Assembly (NCBI GenBank): GCA_027365715.1
Contig: DAHXLZ010000201.1
Span: 1 to 15,195 of the forward strand
Direction of reading: 5' to 3'
Source: Methanomassiliicoccales archaeon
GTDB lineage: Archaea > Thermoplasmatota > Thermoplasmata > Sysuiplasmatales > Sysuiplasmataceae
DNA length: 15,195 nucleotides
Shown here piece after piece: positions 6,948 to 13,717 of this stretch. The position numbers were made by a program, and so were the translations under genes. The notes below the pieces were generated by a model that did not search any database, had not been told where the DNA came from, and saw only the letters and a list, made by a program, of their open reading frames with translations. Each line of letters begins with the position of its first letter. Positions within the stretch are counted from its first letter, which is position 1.

Positions 6948-7994
6948 TCAACGATAAGTGGCATGAACTGTACCGTCTGATGAAGAATTTACAGCCACAA
7001 GTTCGGGAAGCCGCAGCTCTGTTTCCTGTGAAGTAACGACCGGAAAGCCATAATTCATGTTAATGTGCTGCTTCCCTGAGGCTGGAGCTTTTGCCGCTCT
7101 ATCCGATATGAACTTTCTGTGAGAGGCTATTCTACTGCCGCTTAAATCCCCTGCAAGAGAAACAGTTTTCTTCAATCTTTGCTCTATCTCGTCCCTGAGT
7201 GAGCTGTCAATCTCGATGCCTGCGCTGTTGCGTCCTGCAGCAATTGACGCAAGTGTGGTTGTGCCGGTGCCGAGAAATGGATCTAGAACAGTATCTCCGA
7301 TGATTGAAAACATGCATATCAGCCTGTAACAAAAATCCAGAGGAAACGCGGACGTCCTCCGGCCAGTAGCGGGCGATGTCTGCCTCTCCCCTCTGATGTC
7401 TTCCCAGACGTCTGAAAACCATTCGTTACGCTCTTCCCAGAAGTACGCGCTTTCATATCTGCGCCTCAAGGCATCGCCGTCAGAAAAAATACGCTTTGCC
7501 CCCTTCCTCAATATCACAACATATTCGTGCTCCTGTGTCGGATATGCACCAGGAGGAAGCATCCCTGAGCCGATGAACTTGTTTGGTTTGTTGGACTGTT
7601 TTCTCCACAGTATTTCAGGCAGGACGTCAAAACCGGCGGAAGTGCATGAATTCAATATCCTTGCATGATTTGGGAAGACATGGAATCTGCCGCCTATTGA
7701 CCTCGTGGCATCACCGATGTTTATGCACACAATACCGCCCGGATTCAACACCTCGTACAGTTTCTTCCAGACTTCGTCCAGCTGCATGTGCATCAATTCG
7801 AATGCCTTTTCGCCATTCGCATCAATCAGGGCATTGGCAATTCGTTCATCAAGGACGCTGAACGCTCTGTCCCAGATTGATATCATAGGATACGGAGGAG
7901 ACGTTACAACAAGATCAACAGGAGAGTCACAAAATGAGGTGAGTTCTGCTGAAGCATTGCCAAAGATTATTCTGTGAACAGTCTTCAAATCCAT
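6948..7994 (-). CDS. Beta-class DNA methyltransferase, probably N4-cytosine, solitary
   Basis: This 348-residue S-adenosylmethionine-dependent DNA methylase has the beta-class motif order. Catalytic motif IV, TSPPYP (31-36), comes first. A likely motif X, AFPLDFCYRLI (216-226), and the SAM-binding motif I, DPFLGTGTTTLASIAAG (238-254) followed by GIEID, come near the C-terminus. TSPPY rather than DPPY favours N4-cytosine as the target. The context VTSPPYPMISIWD resembles, from memory, archaeal CTAG-specific methylases (M.MthZI and the haloarchaeal Zim type), and CTAG is scarce in this window. No restriction endonuclase gene is adjacent, so it may be an orphan methylase or antirestriction factor. 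The ATG start has AAGGTG upstream and a strong TATA-type box at 8078-8086. The last roughly 65 residues look variable and may be a lineage-specific tail. Confidence 0.88.
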   Translation of the reverse strand: MDLKTVHRIIFGNASAELTSFCDSPVDLVVTSPPYPMISIWDRAFSVLDERIANALIDANGEKAFELMHMQLDEVWKKLYEVLNPGGIVCINIGDATRSIGGRFHVFPNHARILNSCTSAGFDVLPEILWRKQSNKPNKFIGSGMLPPGAYPTQEHEYVVILRKGAKRIFSDGDALRRRYESAYFWEERNEWFSDVWEDIRGERQTSPATGRRTSAFPLDFCYRLICMFSIIGDTVLDPFLGTGTTTLASIAAGRNSAGIEIDSSLRDEIEQRLKKTVSLAGDLSGSRIASHRKFISDRAAKAPASGKQHINMNYGFPVVTSQETELRLPELVAVNSSSDGTVHATYR

Positions 7995-8077
7995 CCAAAT
8001 GCACCTTCAACCGCCTTGTAACATGCTCAGCCAATGTCCTCTATGATGATTCCACGCGGGTGAATAGCAAAGGAGCA

Positions 8078-8086
8078 TATTTTAAA
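8078..8086 (-). promoter_or_regulatory. TATA box (TTTAAAATA) for the methyltransferase
   Basis: Read on the minus strand, TTTAAAATA is a near-ideal archaeal box A. A transcript would begin around 8053-8056 and reach the methyltransferase ATG at 7994 after a leader of about 60 bases. This indicates that the methyltransferase is transcribed independently of the phosphosulfolactate synthase gene upstream. Confidence 0.5.
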
Positions 8087-8094
8087 GATGCCTG

Positions 8095-8163
8095 ATCAGC
8101 AGGTGGCAGAGACGGGAGTTTATGATGGACTTCTGCTGATGAATTTCAACGTGTTACGAAATT
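8095..8163. repeat. Two inverted repeats after the comA-wHTH stop
   Basis: In the 172-base gap between the two minus-strand genes, ATCAGCAG (8095-8102) pairs with CTGCTGAT (8133-8140) across a 30-base spacer. AATTTC (8142-8147) pairs with GAAATT (8158-8163) across 10 bases, beginning four bases beyond the stop codon. The small stem could be a 3'-end hairpin and the larger one a protein site upstream of the methyltransferase TATA box. Both are modest and may be chance. Confidence 0.25.
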
Positions 8164-8166
8164 GAA

Positions 8167-9174
8167 TTAATCGTGTTCCCGTTTCATTGATTGCACCCTG
8201 TGAATAGATGAGTAAACTCTTCTACGGAGATCGTGCTGGTCCCTGGACTCTCTGATTAGACCTGAACCTATCAGCGTATTGAGCGCCTTCTGTACTGTCC
8301 TCCTTGTGAGACCAGTGGATCTGACGATTCTTGACTGATCCATGGAACCGTGCGTACTGAGCACATAATACACAAATCTTGACGCAGGGCCCCCACTCAC
8401 CTCGGGGGCAGGAGCAACGACACCAAATGTGTCGCCCCTCAACCCCTGCCTCTGAGTTTCGAGTGCTGCCACACTTGCGAATGACACGTTGCCGAGATTG
8501 ACTTCAGGACCGATGTGCAATATGAGCTCTGTCTGTTGCCTCTCAATAGGTGCTTCGAACATCAACATAGACGGCCTGGAGACTTCAAGAAGGCGCTCGA
8601 CCCAGTCCCACTTTATCATACCTGCCTCATCATATATCTCAACACCTCTGCCTGTTTCTCTGCCCTCTATTATCACGGCATCGGGTCTGAGGTCAAATGC
8701 CCTTTCCACACTTTGGATTGTCTCATCAAGGCTGAGTTGATTCCTGGGATCCTTTTTGCCGACCTCGATAATCAGTCTTAGACCGTTCGAGTGTGCGAAT
8801 TCTGCTATACTAGACTTTATGTTAACCGGGATATCAATTATTCCTTCGCTCAGCTCAATAGTGTCGAAACCCACGTCTTTGAACGATGAAAGGGTCTGTA
8901 TGTACCTGCCTTTCGAGACGGAGAGTTCCAGCATTGTACCGCCATTCGAAACATGAATGCCGTGGTGCATGTAGAACGAAATACGCCTCCTCAGTGCATC
9001 CACATCCAGAAGCATTGGAATACCCCAGCCGATTTTCACTATATCTATGTAGTCAGAAAGCAGCTCTACGACTTCAGAAGTTCCGTATGCTATCCTGTCC
9101 AGAACCATAGTTTTGCCCCTGTCTCTCGGCTTTCCCACTCTGCATGCTGCCAGTTTGGACGAAAAAAGAGACAA
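8167..9174 (-). CDS. comA: Phosphosulfolactate synthase (ComA family) fused to C-terminal winged-helix domain
   Basis: ComA enzymes join sulfite to phosphoenolpyruvate to give (2R)-phospho-3-sulfolactate, the first step of one coenzyme M pathway and of sulfolactate synthesis. Residues 1-250 cover the whole enzyme: GKPRDRGKT (14-22), YIDIVKIGWG (42-51), GGTMLEL (78-84), IELSEGIIDIP (106-116), EVGKKDP (137-143), IIEGRETGRG (168-177), MFEAPIERQQ (205-214), VNLGNV (225-230) and LETQRQGLRGDT (238-249). Classical ComA ends about here. Residues 263-325 are additional and form a winged-helix domain: a helix-turn-helix (IVRSTGLTRRTVQKALNTLIGSGL, 283-306) and a basic wing (310-322). No stop or frame change lies between the parts. 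TTG is the start: GGGAGTG sits seven bases ahead and an in-frame TAG lies two codons upstream. It diverges from cysH. Confidence 0.9.
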   Translation of the reverse strand: MSLFSSKLAACRVGKPRDRGKTMVLDRIAYGTSEVVELLSDYIDIVKIGWGIPMLLDVDALRRRISFYMHHGIHVSNGGTMLELSVSKGRYIQTLSSFKDVGFDTIELSEGIIDIPVNIKSSIAEFAHSNGLRLIIEVGKKDPRNQLSLDETIQSVERAFDLRPDAVIIEGRETGRGVEIYDEAGMIKWDWVERLLEVSRPSMLMFEAPIERQQTELILHIGPEVNLGNVSFASVAALETQRQGLRGDTFGVVAPAPEVSGGPASRFVYYVLSTHGSMDQSRIVRSTGLTRRTVQKALNTLIGSGLIRESRDQHDLRRRVYSSIHRVQSMKREHD

Positions 9175-9181
9175 CGTCTAT

Positions 9182-9188
9182 CACTCCC
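9182..9188 (-). promoter_or_regulatory. Shine-Dalgarno site of the comA-wHTH gene
   Basis: On the minus strand GGGAGTG precedes the TTG start at 9174 by seven bases. It supports TTG over the later GTG (codon 13), as does the in-frame TAG two codons upstream of the TTG. Confidence 0.5.
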
Positions 9189-9219
9189 GGATGGGGATAA
9201 TTGCGAACATTTATCACAT

Positions 9220-9250
9220 TGTCCTGGCAGTATATACGAATTGCAGGACA
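9220..9250. promoter_or_regulatory. Inverted repeat enclosing a TATA box in the comA-cysH divergent region
   Basis: TGTCCTG (9220-9226) and CAGGACA (9244-9250) are perfect inverted copies separated by 17 bases, with arm centres 24 bases apart. The spacer contains TATATA (9231-9236), which read on the minus strand is well placed to start a comA transcript near 9206. A dimeric winged-helix protein bound to both arms would cover this box. The symmetry is seen directly; the operator role is inferred. Confidence 0.5.
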
Positions 9251-9259
9251 TATACATTT

Positions 9260-9269
9260 GTAAATTTAC
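9260..9269. promoter_or_regulatory. Perfect 10-base palindrome in the divergent region
   Basis: GTAAATTTAC is its own reverse complement and lies between the inverted repeat at 9220-9250 and the probable cysH TATA box at 9281-9290. It could be a second regulator site or an alternative A/T-rich promoter element. A 10-base palindrome in A/T-rich DNA may also be coincidence. Confidence 0.3.
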
Positions 9270-9280
9270 CCCTAGAAGCG

Positions 9281-9290
9281 TTATTATTTA
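9281..9290 (+). promoter_or_regulatory. TATA-like box of cysH
   Basis: TTATTATTTA is centred about 27 bases ahead of the cysH ATG at 9313, the distance expected if transcription begins at or next to the start codon. No Shine-Dalgarno sequence precedes the ATG, which fits a leaderless message. Confidence 0.4.
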
Positions 9291-9312
9291 CACAATCTTA
9301 CTCCCTCGGCTC

Positions 9313-10041
9313 ATGACTGAAATGCAGAAGCAGCATGGAATAATGGAAGATTTAGATGCAATTGATCTGATTTCATGGACCGTTTCAGAGTACGGCGAAA
9401 GGGGAGCCTTCGCTTGCAGCTTTGGACCGGAAGACATGATCATATTGGATATGCTTGACAGAGTATACGCCCAGACAGGAAAATGTGTTAGCACCTTCAC
9501 ATTAGATACTGGACGTCTTCACTGCGAAACATACGATCTCATGCAGAAAGTCCATGAGAAATACCGAGTGCATGTAAATGTTTACTTCCCGGATTCGAAC
9601 GACATCGAGAAAATGGTAACAGAAAATGGAATAAATCTCTTCTACTCCTCCGTGGAGAAGAGGAAACTCTGCTGCGAGGTCAGAAAGGTAAAGCCATTGA
9701 ACAGGGCACTTAAAGGGAAGAGTGCCTGGATTGCGGGCCTGAGGAGGGCTCAGTCGAAAACACGATCTGATGTGCCAAAGGTGTACGTTGATGCATCAAC
9801 AGCCATGCTGAAAATATCACCCCTTGCAGACTGGAGCGATGCGGATGTCTGGAATTACATCCGATCTAATGAAGTGCTTTATAACACGCTCCATGATTCC
9901 GGCTATCCCAGCATAGGATGTCAACCATGCACCCGGGCAGTAATGAAGGGAGAAGACACGAGAAGTGGAAGATGGTGGTGGGAGGATGGAAACAGGGAAT
10001 GCGGCCTTCATTTTAAGGACAATGGCAAAGAAGGCGGTTGA
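9313..10041 (+). CDS. cysH: Adenylylsulfate (APS) reductase, [4Fe-4S] CysH type
   Basis: Assimilatory sulfonucleotide reductase that cuts adenylylsulfate to sulfite and AMP using a thiol donor such as thioredoxin. The 242-residue protein shows the nucleotide-binding region SFGPEDMIILDML (36-48), the LDTGRLHCETYDLM stretch (64-77), the paired cysteines KLCCEVRK (Cys120, Cys121) and GCQPCTR (Cys203, Cys206) that bind the [4Fe-4S] cluster of the APS-type enzyme, and the C-terminal catalytic ECGLHF (Cys230). The CC...CxxC set favours APS over PAPS as substrate. The frame is open upstream to 8953, but that extension overlaps comA antisense and lacks family features. ATG 9313, or the second ATG at 9322, gives the expected length. 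It diverges from comA-wHTH, whose enzyme consumes sulfite. No ATP sulfurylase or sulfite reductase is in the window. Confidence 0.93.
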   Translation: MTEMQKQHGIMEDLDAIDLISWTVSEYGERGAFACSFGPEDMIILDMLDRVYAQTGKCVSTFTLDTGRLHCETYDLMQKVHEKYRVHVNVYFPDSNDIEKMVTENGINLFYSSVEKRKLCCEVRKVKPLNRALKGKSAWIAGLRRAQSKTRSDVPKVYVDASTAMLKISPLADWSDADVWNYIRSNEVLYNTLHDSGYPSIGCQPCTRAVMKGEDTRSGRWWWEDGNRECGLHFKDNGKEGG

Positions 10042-10047
10042 AAAGAG

Positions 10048-10079
10048 CCGACAGTGATTGAGGCGCTGAGCATTGTCGG
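10048..10079 (+). terminator. Hairpin after cysH, possible terminator
   Basis: CCGACAGTG (10048-10056) pairs with CATTGTCGG (10071-10079), nine pairs including one G-T, around a 14-base loop that begins 15 bases after the cysH stop codon. No T run follows, so it may be a transcript-end stabiliser rather than an intrinsic terminator. Confidence 0.35.
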
Positions 10080-10166
10080 GCAGGTCAAACGTACAGATCT
10101 GGCCAACAACGATGGCTATCAGAATTATGCGGCATTTCATTGGTGACAAAAACAGGTACAAGTTGG

Positions 10167-10175
10167 TTATTAATA
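10167..10175 (+). promoter_or_regulatory. TATA box (TTATTAATA) of the peptide transporter operon
   Basis: TTATTAATA is centred 26 bases upstream of the ATG at 10197 of the binding-protein gene. With no Shine-Dalgarno sequence ahead of the ATG, this predicts a leaderless transcript beginning at or within a base or two of the start codon. The rest of the 155-base gap holds only the hairpin after cysH. Confidence 0.5.
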
Positions 10176-10196
10176 GCAATGCTCAATTAACGGGTC

Positions 10197-11804
10197 ATGG
10201 GCAAACGGTCGCTTTACCTAATTGTGGGCATTGTTGTTTTACTGGTGATCGGCGCAAGCGTCGCGTCTATTGTTCTTAACAAGAACAAGACTCCTTCTTC
10301 GTCAACTCCGAAGACGATAGTAGTGGCAAGTTCAGCCGTTCCGGCTTCGCTTGATCCCGCCGTCGCTTTTGATTCAGGTTCGGTCCTTTTTACCGATCAG
10401 ATATACAATACTCTGATTGGTTATGGAACCACCACTTACAACGGCACAACTGTGGGGTCGCTGCAACCCGTACCTGAGCTTGCAACAAGCTGGACGTTGA
10501 ATGCGAATGGATCAGTTCTGTTCAACCTGAGACAGAATGTTACATTTTCTAACGGTGACAAATTCAATTCAACCGCAGTACAGTTCTCCCTTGACAGAGT
10601 AATCACAATGAAACAGGGAGCCGACTTCCATGTATTCAAGTTCCTGAATGAAAGCGGAATACATGTGCTAGGGCCATACAAGATACTGTTAGTGCCTTCG
10701 CGACCATACCCGTGGTTTCTCGACCTGTTTCAACTATGGGTCACCTCAATAGTAGATCCGAGTTATGTAAATGCAAATGGCGGTGTGCAGGCAGGAAAGG
10801 TTAACACGTTCATGTCGGACCACGCGCTTGGCACTGGCCCTTATGAATTGAACTCTTACGGCACCTCTGAGATCATATTGACTGCCAATCCCAGTTACTG
10901 GGGAGGTAAGCTCAACATAACTAAGATCGTATATGAGGTTGTTCCGAGCCCGGCCACACAGCAGACGCTGCTTCAGAAGGGTTCCATAAATGTTGCCCTG
11001 AATATACCCCTTGATCAGATAAGCACACTGAAGGGAACAGCCGGGGTGAAGGTAAAATCGGGTCCCACTTCTTCAGAATATTACATCGGACTGGATCAGA
11101 ACGTGACACCGTTCAATAACCTCTCAGTCAGGAAGGCAATACTGTATGCAGTCAACACGAGCGAGATAACACAGTATTCGACATTCGGGTACGGAATACA
11201 GCTCAAGAGCGTTATTGCACCAACCATAGAGTCGTACACGCCGGCGTTCCAGAATTACACATTCAATGTGACTATCGCAAAGAAGTATCTGTCGCAGGGG
11301 CCCTCAGCAGCCAGGAACGGCTTCACAACATCATTCTACTACGTTTCCGGTGACCCGATTGGCAGCGCAATAGCTACAATACTGCAGCAGGAGCTGAAGA
11401 GCATTAACATAACACTGAATCTGGTACCATTGACATCCAACACATTCTTCACTGAAAACGGTTATGGGCACTTTCCGATGTTCTTCGACGGCTGGGTGAA
11501 TCTGCTTGCAACACCAGATGACGGCATGTATCCGCTATTCAACAGCGGAAATATTGGAATCTACGGCAATTATAACTTCTTCAATAACAGCACAGTCAGT
11601 AATCTGCTGACGAAGGCAGGCGAGACACTCAACGCGACAAAGAGGGATGCGATGTATGTTGAAGCTCAGAACATAATTGCCGCCAACGCAGTGGAAGTCC
11701 CGCTGTTCAACCTGGAGAATGTCATTCCCATGACATCCAACATTCATAATCTGTATGTGTATCCGACATTCGACATATTCTTCAGTCAGGTGAGCATGGG
11801 TTAA
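10197..11804 (+). CDS. ABC transporter solute-binding protein, peptide type (SBP family 5)
   Basis: Extracellular binding protein of the DppA/OppA family, 535 residues, delivering probably di- or oligopeptides to the permease encoded next. Residues 6-27 form one hydrophobic helix after a basic start (MGKR); no lipobox cysteine follows, so it is an N-terminal membrane anchor. A Ser/Thr/Pro-rich linker (32-40) leads to the binding lobes. Family features include SLDPA (51-55), VPELATSWTLNANGSVLFNLRQNVTFSNGDKFNS (the family's first-lobe signature), GTGPYELNSY and the ANPSYWGG stretch. About 16 N-x-S/T sequons occur, consistent with an N-glycosylated archaeal surface protein. The ligand cannot be read from the sequence, and the family also carries sugars and nickel. 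The gene heads an operon with its own TATA box. Confidence 0.9.
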   Translation: MGKRSLYLIVGIVVLLVIGASVASIVLNKNKTPSSSTPKTIVVASSAVPASLDPAVAFDSGSVLFTDQIYNTLIGYGTTTYNGTTVGSLQPVPELATSWTLNANGSVLFNLRQNVTFSNGDKFNSTAVQFSLDRVITMKQGADFHVFKFLNESGIHVLGPYKILLVPSRPYPWFLDLFQLWVTSIVDPSYVNANGGVQAGKVNTFMSDHALGTGPYELNSYGTSEIILTANPSYWGGKLNITKIVYEVVPSPATQQTLLQKGSINVALNIPLDQISTLKGTAGVKVKSGPTSSEYYIGLDQNVTPFNNLSVRKAILYAVNTSEITQYSTFGYGIQLKSVIAPTIESYTPAFQNYTFNVTIAKKYLSQGPSAARNGFTTSFYYVSGDPIGSAIATILQQELKSINITLNLVPLTSNTFFTENGYGHFPMFFDGWVNLLATPDDGMYPLFNSGNIGIYGNYNFFNNSTVSNLLTKAGETLNATKRDAMYVEAQNIIAANAVEVPLFNLENVIPMTSNIHNLYVYPTFDIFFSQVSMG

Positions 11805-11808
11805 TCGC

Positions 11809-12825
11809 ATGAGCAGGCGAGGAGCATACCTCATATTCAGAACACTTTCGATTATACCAACCCTTTTCGGGCTGGTATTGATCACTTTCATCCTCTCACA
11901 CGTTGTCCCGGGCAATCCGGCATTGATAGTCATTGGGCCCGAGGTGAACGGAACCGAACTGAAAATACTCGAAGCCAACATGGGACTCAACAAACCACTT
12001 TACATTCAGTTTCTGATTTACATAAACCAGTTGATTCACGGCAATCTTGGCTTTTCATACGTGCAGCAGCAGTACGTGAGCTACGAAATTGCCACGAGAC
12101 TCCCTGCGAGCATGGAACTTGCCATAGCCGCACTGATGATTTCCATCCCGATTGCCATAATACTTGGCATTTATGCAGCTTTGAGAGCGAATAAACCGGC
12201 AGATCATGCTGCAAGAGTATTCACGTTGCTCGGCATATCGATGCCAGTCTTCTGGATAGAGCTGGTGATGATAATACTGTTTTATGTTTATCTTGGAATA
12301 GCACCGGCACCGTACGGAGAACTGAGCAATACACTGAACCCTCCTCCAAATATCACCGGAATGATGATATTTGATTCATTAATCACAGGCAACGTTGCGG
12401 ATTTTGGAAATGCACTCTGGCACATCATTCTTCCCGCAGTCGGTCTTTCCCTGGCAGGCATAGCCACAATGTCACGAGTGGTCAGATCCAGCATGCTTGA
12501 TGTGGTGAACAAAGATTACATGAGGACAGTTTTCGCAATTGGCCTGCCGAGGAGGGTGATCATCAACAAATACGCGCTGAGGAACGCTCTGCTTCCGGCG
12601 ATAACCATCGCCGCCCTGTACGCAGGTGCGCTTATGAGCGGTGTTGTACTCACTGAAACGGTTTTCTCATGGCCCGGACTCGGATTATATGCAGTCACCT
12701 CAATAGACAATCTTGATTATCCAAGCGTGATGGGTGTTGTTCTGGTGTCGGGAATATTGTTCGTCCTGTTTAATTTCCTCGCAGACGTTCTGTACGCATT
12801 CGTCGATCCCAGGGTAAAGTTGTGA
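11809..12825 (+). CDS. dppB: ABC transporter permease, DppB/OppB family
   Basis: Inner permease half of a peptide-type importer, 338 residues, typical DppB length. It begins with the conserved N-terminal helix (YLIFRTLSIIPTLFGLVLITFILSHVVPGNPA). The long periplasmic-type loop contains MGLNKPLYIQFLIYI and GNLGFSY. The ATPase-coupling EAA-like loop is DYMRTVFAIGLPRRVIINKYALRNALLP, followed by FSWPGLGLYAV. It ends in the typical AFVDPRVKL. The start lies four bases after the binding-protein stop and three bases separate it from the next permease, so the genes are co-transcribed. Confidence 0.93.
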   Translation: MSRRGAYLIFRTLSIIPTLFGLVLITFILSHVVPGNPALIVIGPEVNGTELKILEANMGLNKPLYIQFLIYINQLIHGNLGFSYVQQQYVSYEIATRLPASMELAIAALMISIPIAIILGIYAALRANKPADHAARVFTLLGISMPVFWIELVMIILFYVYLGIAPAPYGELSNTLNPPPNITGMMIFDSLITGNVADFGNALWHIILPAVGLSLAGIATMSRVVRSSMLDVVNKDYMRTVFAIGLPRRVIINKYALRNALLPAITIAALYAGALMSGVVLTETVFSWPGLGLYAVTSIDNLDYPSVMGVVLVSGILFVLFNFLADVLYAFVDPRVKL

Positions 12826-12828
12826 ATC

Positions 12829-13710
12829 ATGTTTGCACAGCAAAGCATCCAGGACGTTTCTGGCATTGAGCCGGGCTGGACACAGTCGCTCAGGCTTCTG
12901 GTCAGGAACAGGAGTGCCATCGCTGCCCTCAGCATAATCGGCTTCTTTGTGTTTCTGTCTTTATTCGGTCCATATATTGCACCATACAAACCAGATGCGC
13001 TGGACCTTGCACTCAGACTTGCCCCACCCTCCGGTGCGCACATCATGGGGACTGACGAATATGGAAGGGATGTCTTCTCTCGCATTCTCTATGCTGCAAG
13101 GCTGGATATGGCAATAGCGTTCCTGTCTACAACACTGAGCTACCTGCTTGGCGTCACGATTGGTGTTGTGTCAGGCTATCTTGGAAAAATCACGGACAGC
13201 GTTACGATGAGGATAATGGATATACTGCTTTCTTTCCCGTCGATACTCTTTGCGATTGCGATTGCCATATCGATTGGGCCTGGATTCAACACAATAATCA
13301 TAGCAATAATAGTGGTGACAATACCAGGCTTCGCGCGTCTTGCAAGGAGCTCTGTGCTTTCGACAAAGGAAGAGCTTTACGTTATGGCTGCAGCTTCGGT
13401 GGGTGCGTCACGGTGGCATATCATGTACAGGCACATTATGCCTAATGTGATTTCGCCCACGCTGGTATTCTATTCGCTGGGCCTTGGTAATTCCATACTG
13501 ATTGCCGCCAGCCTCAGCTTTCTCGGGGTGGGAATACCACCTCCGACACCTGAATGGGGGGCGATGATATCGTCTGGTCTGCAGTATGTTGTATCGGGTC
13601 AGTGGTGGCTGACAGTCTTCCCCGGACTGTTCATAGTGGCCATAGTGGTTGCATTCAATCTGCTCGGCGACACAGTCAGAGAAGTCTCCGATGTCACACT
13701 GAGGAGGTGA
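12829..13710 (+). CDS. dppC: ABC transporter permease, DppC/OppC family
   Basis: Second permease half, 293 residues with six hydrophobic segments. The DppC family hallmarks are present: the N-terminal RNRSAIAALSIIGFFVFLSLFGPYIAPY stretch, then GTDEYGRDVFSRILYAARLDM, the EAA loop (ELYVMAAASVGASRWHIMYRHIMPNVISP), SFLGVGIPPPTPEWGAM and the C-terminal NLLGDTVRE. It pairs with DppB to form the membrane channel. Its last codons contain the strong Shine-Dalgarno sequence of the ATPase gene. The final residues (VSDVTLRR) depart slightly from the common LRDxLDPR ending. Confidence 0.93.
   Translation: MFAQQSIQDVSGIEPGWTQSLRLLVRNRSAIAALSIIGFFVFLSLFGPYIAPYKPDALDLALRLAPPSGAHIMGTDEYGRDVFSRILYAARLDMAIAFLSTTLSYLLGVTIGVVSGYLGKITDSVTMRIMDILLSFPSILFAIAIAISIGPGFNTIIIAIIVVTIPGFARLARSSVLSTKEELYVMAAASVGASRWHIMYRHIMPNVISPTLVFYSLGLGNSILIAASLSFLGVGIPPPTPEWGAMISSGLQYVVSGQWWLTVFPGLFIVAIVVAFNLLGDTVREVSDVTLRR
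13703..13710 (+). promoter_or_regulatory. Strong Shine-Dalgarno site for the fused ATPase
   Basis: GGAGGTGA, overlapping the dppC stop, is a near-perfect match to the 3' end of 16S rRNA. It lies seven bases ahead of TTG 13718 and fixes that TTG as the start of the ATPase gene. Confidence 0.7.
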
Positions 13711-13717
13711 AAAAGAG

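Noticed and set aside
8953..10041. A long 362-residue version of CysH starting at 8953.
   Set aside because: The first 120 codons lie antisense to comA-wHTH and across its promoter region and show no CysH features. ATG 9313 gives the standard length.
10073..10279. A 68-codon ORF between cysH and the binding-protein gene.
   Set aside because: It starts at a TTG inside the hairpin, overlaps the binding-protein start in another frame, and has no ribosome site or recognisable features.
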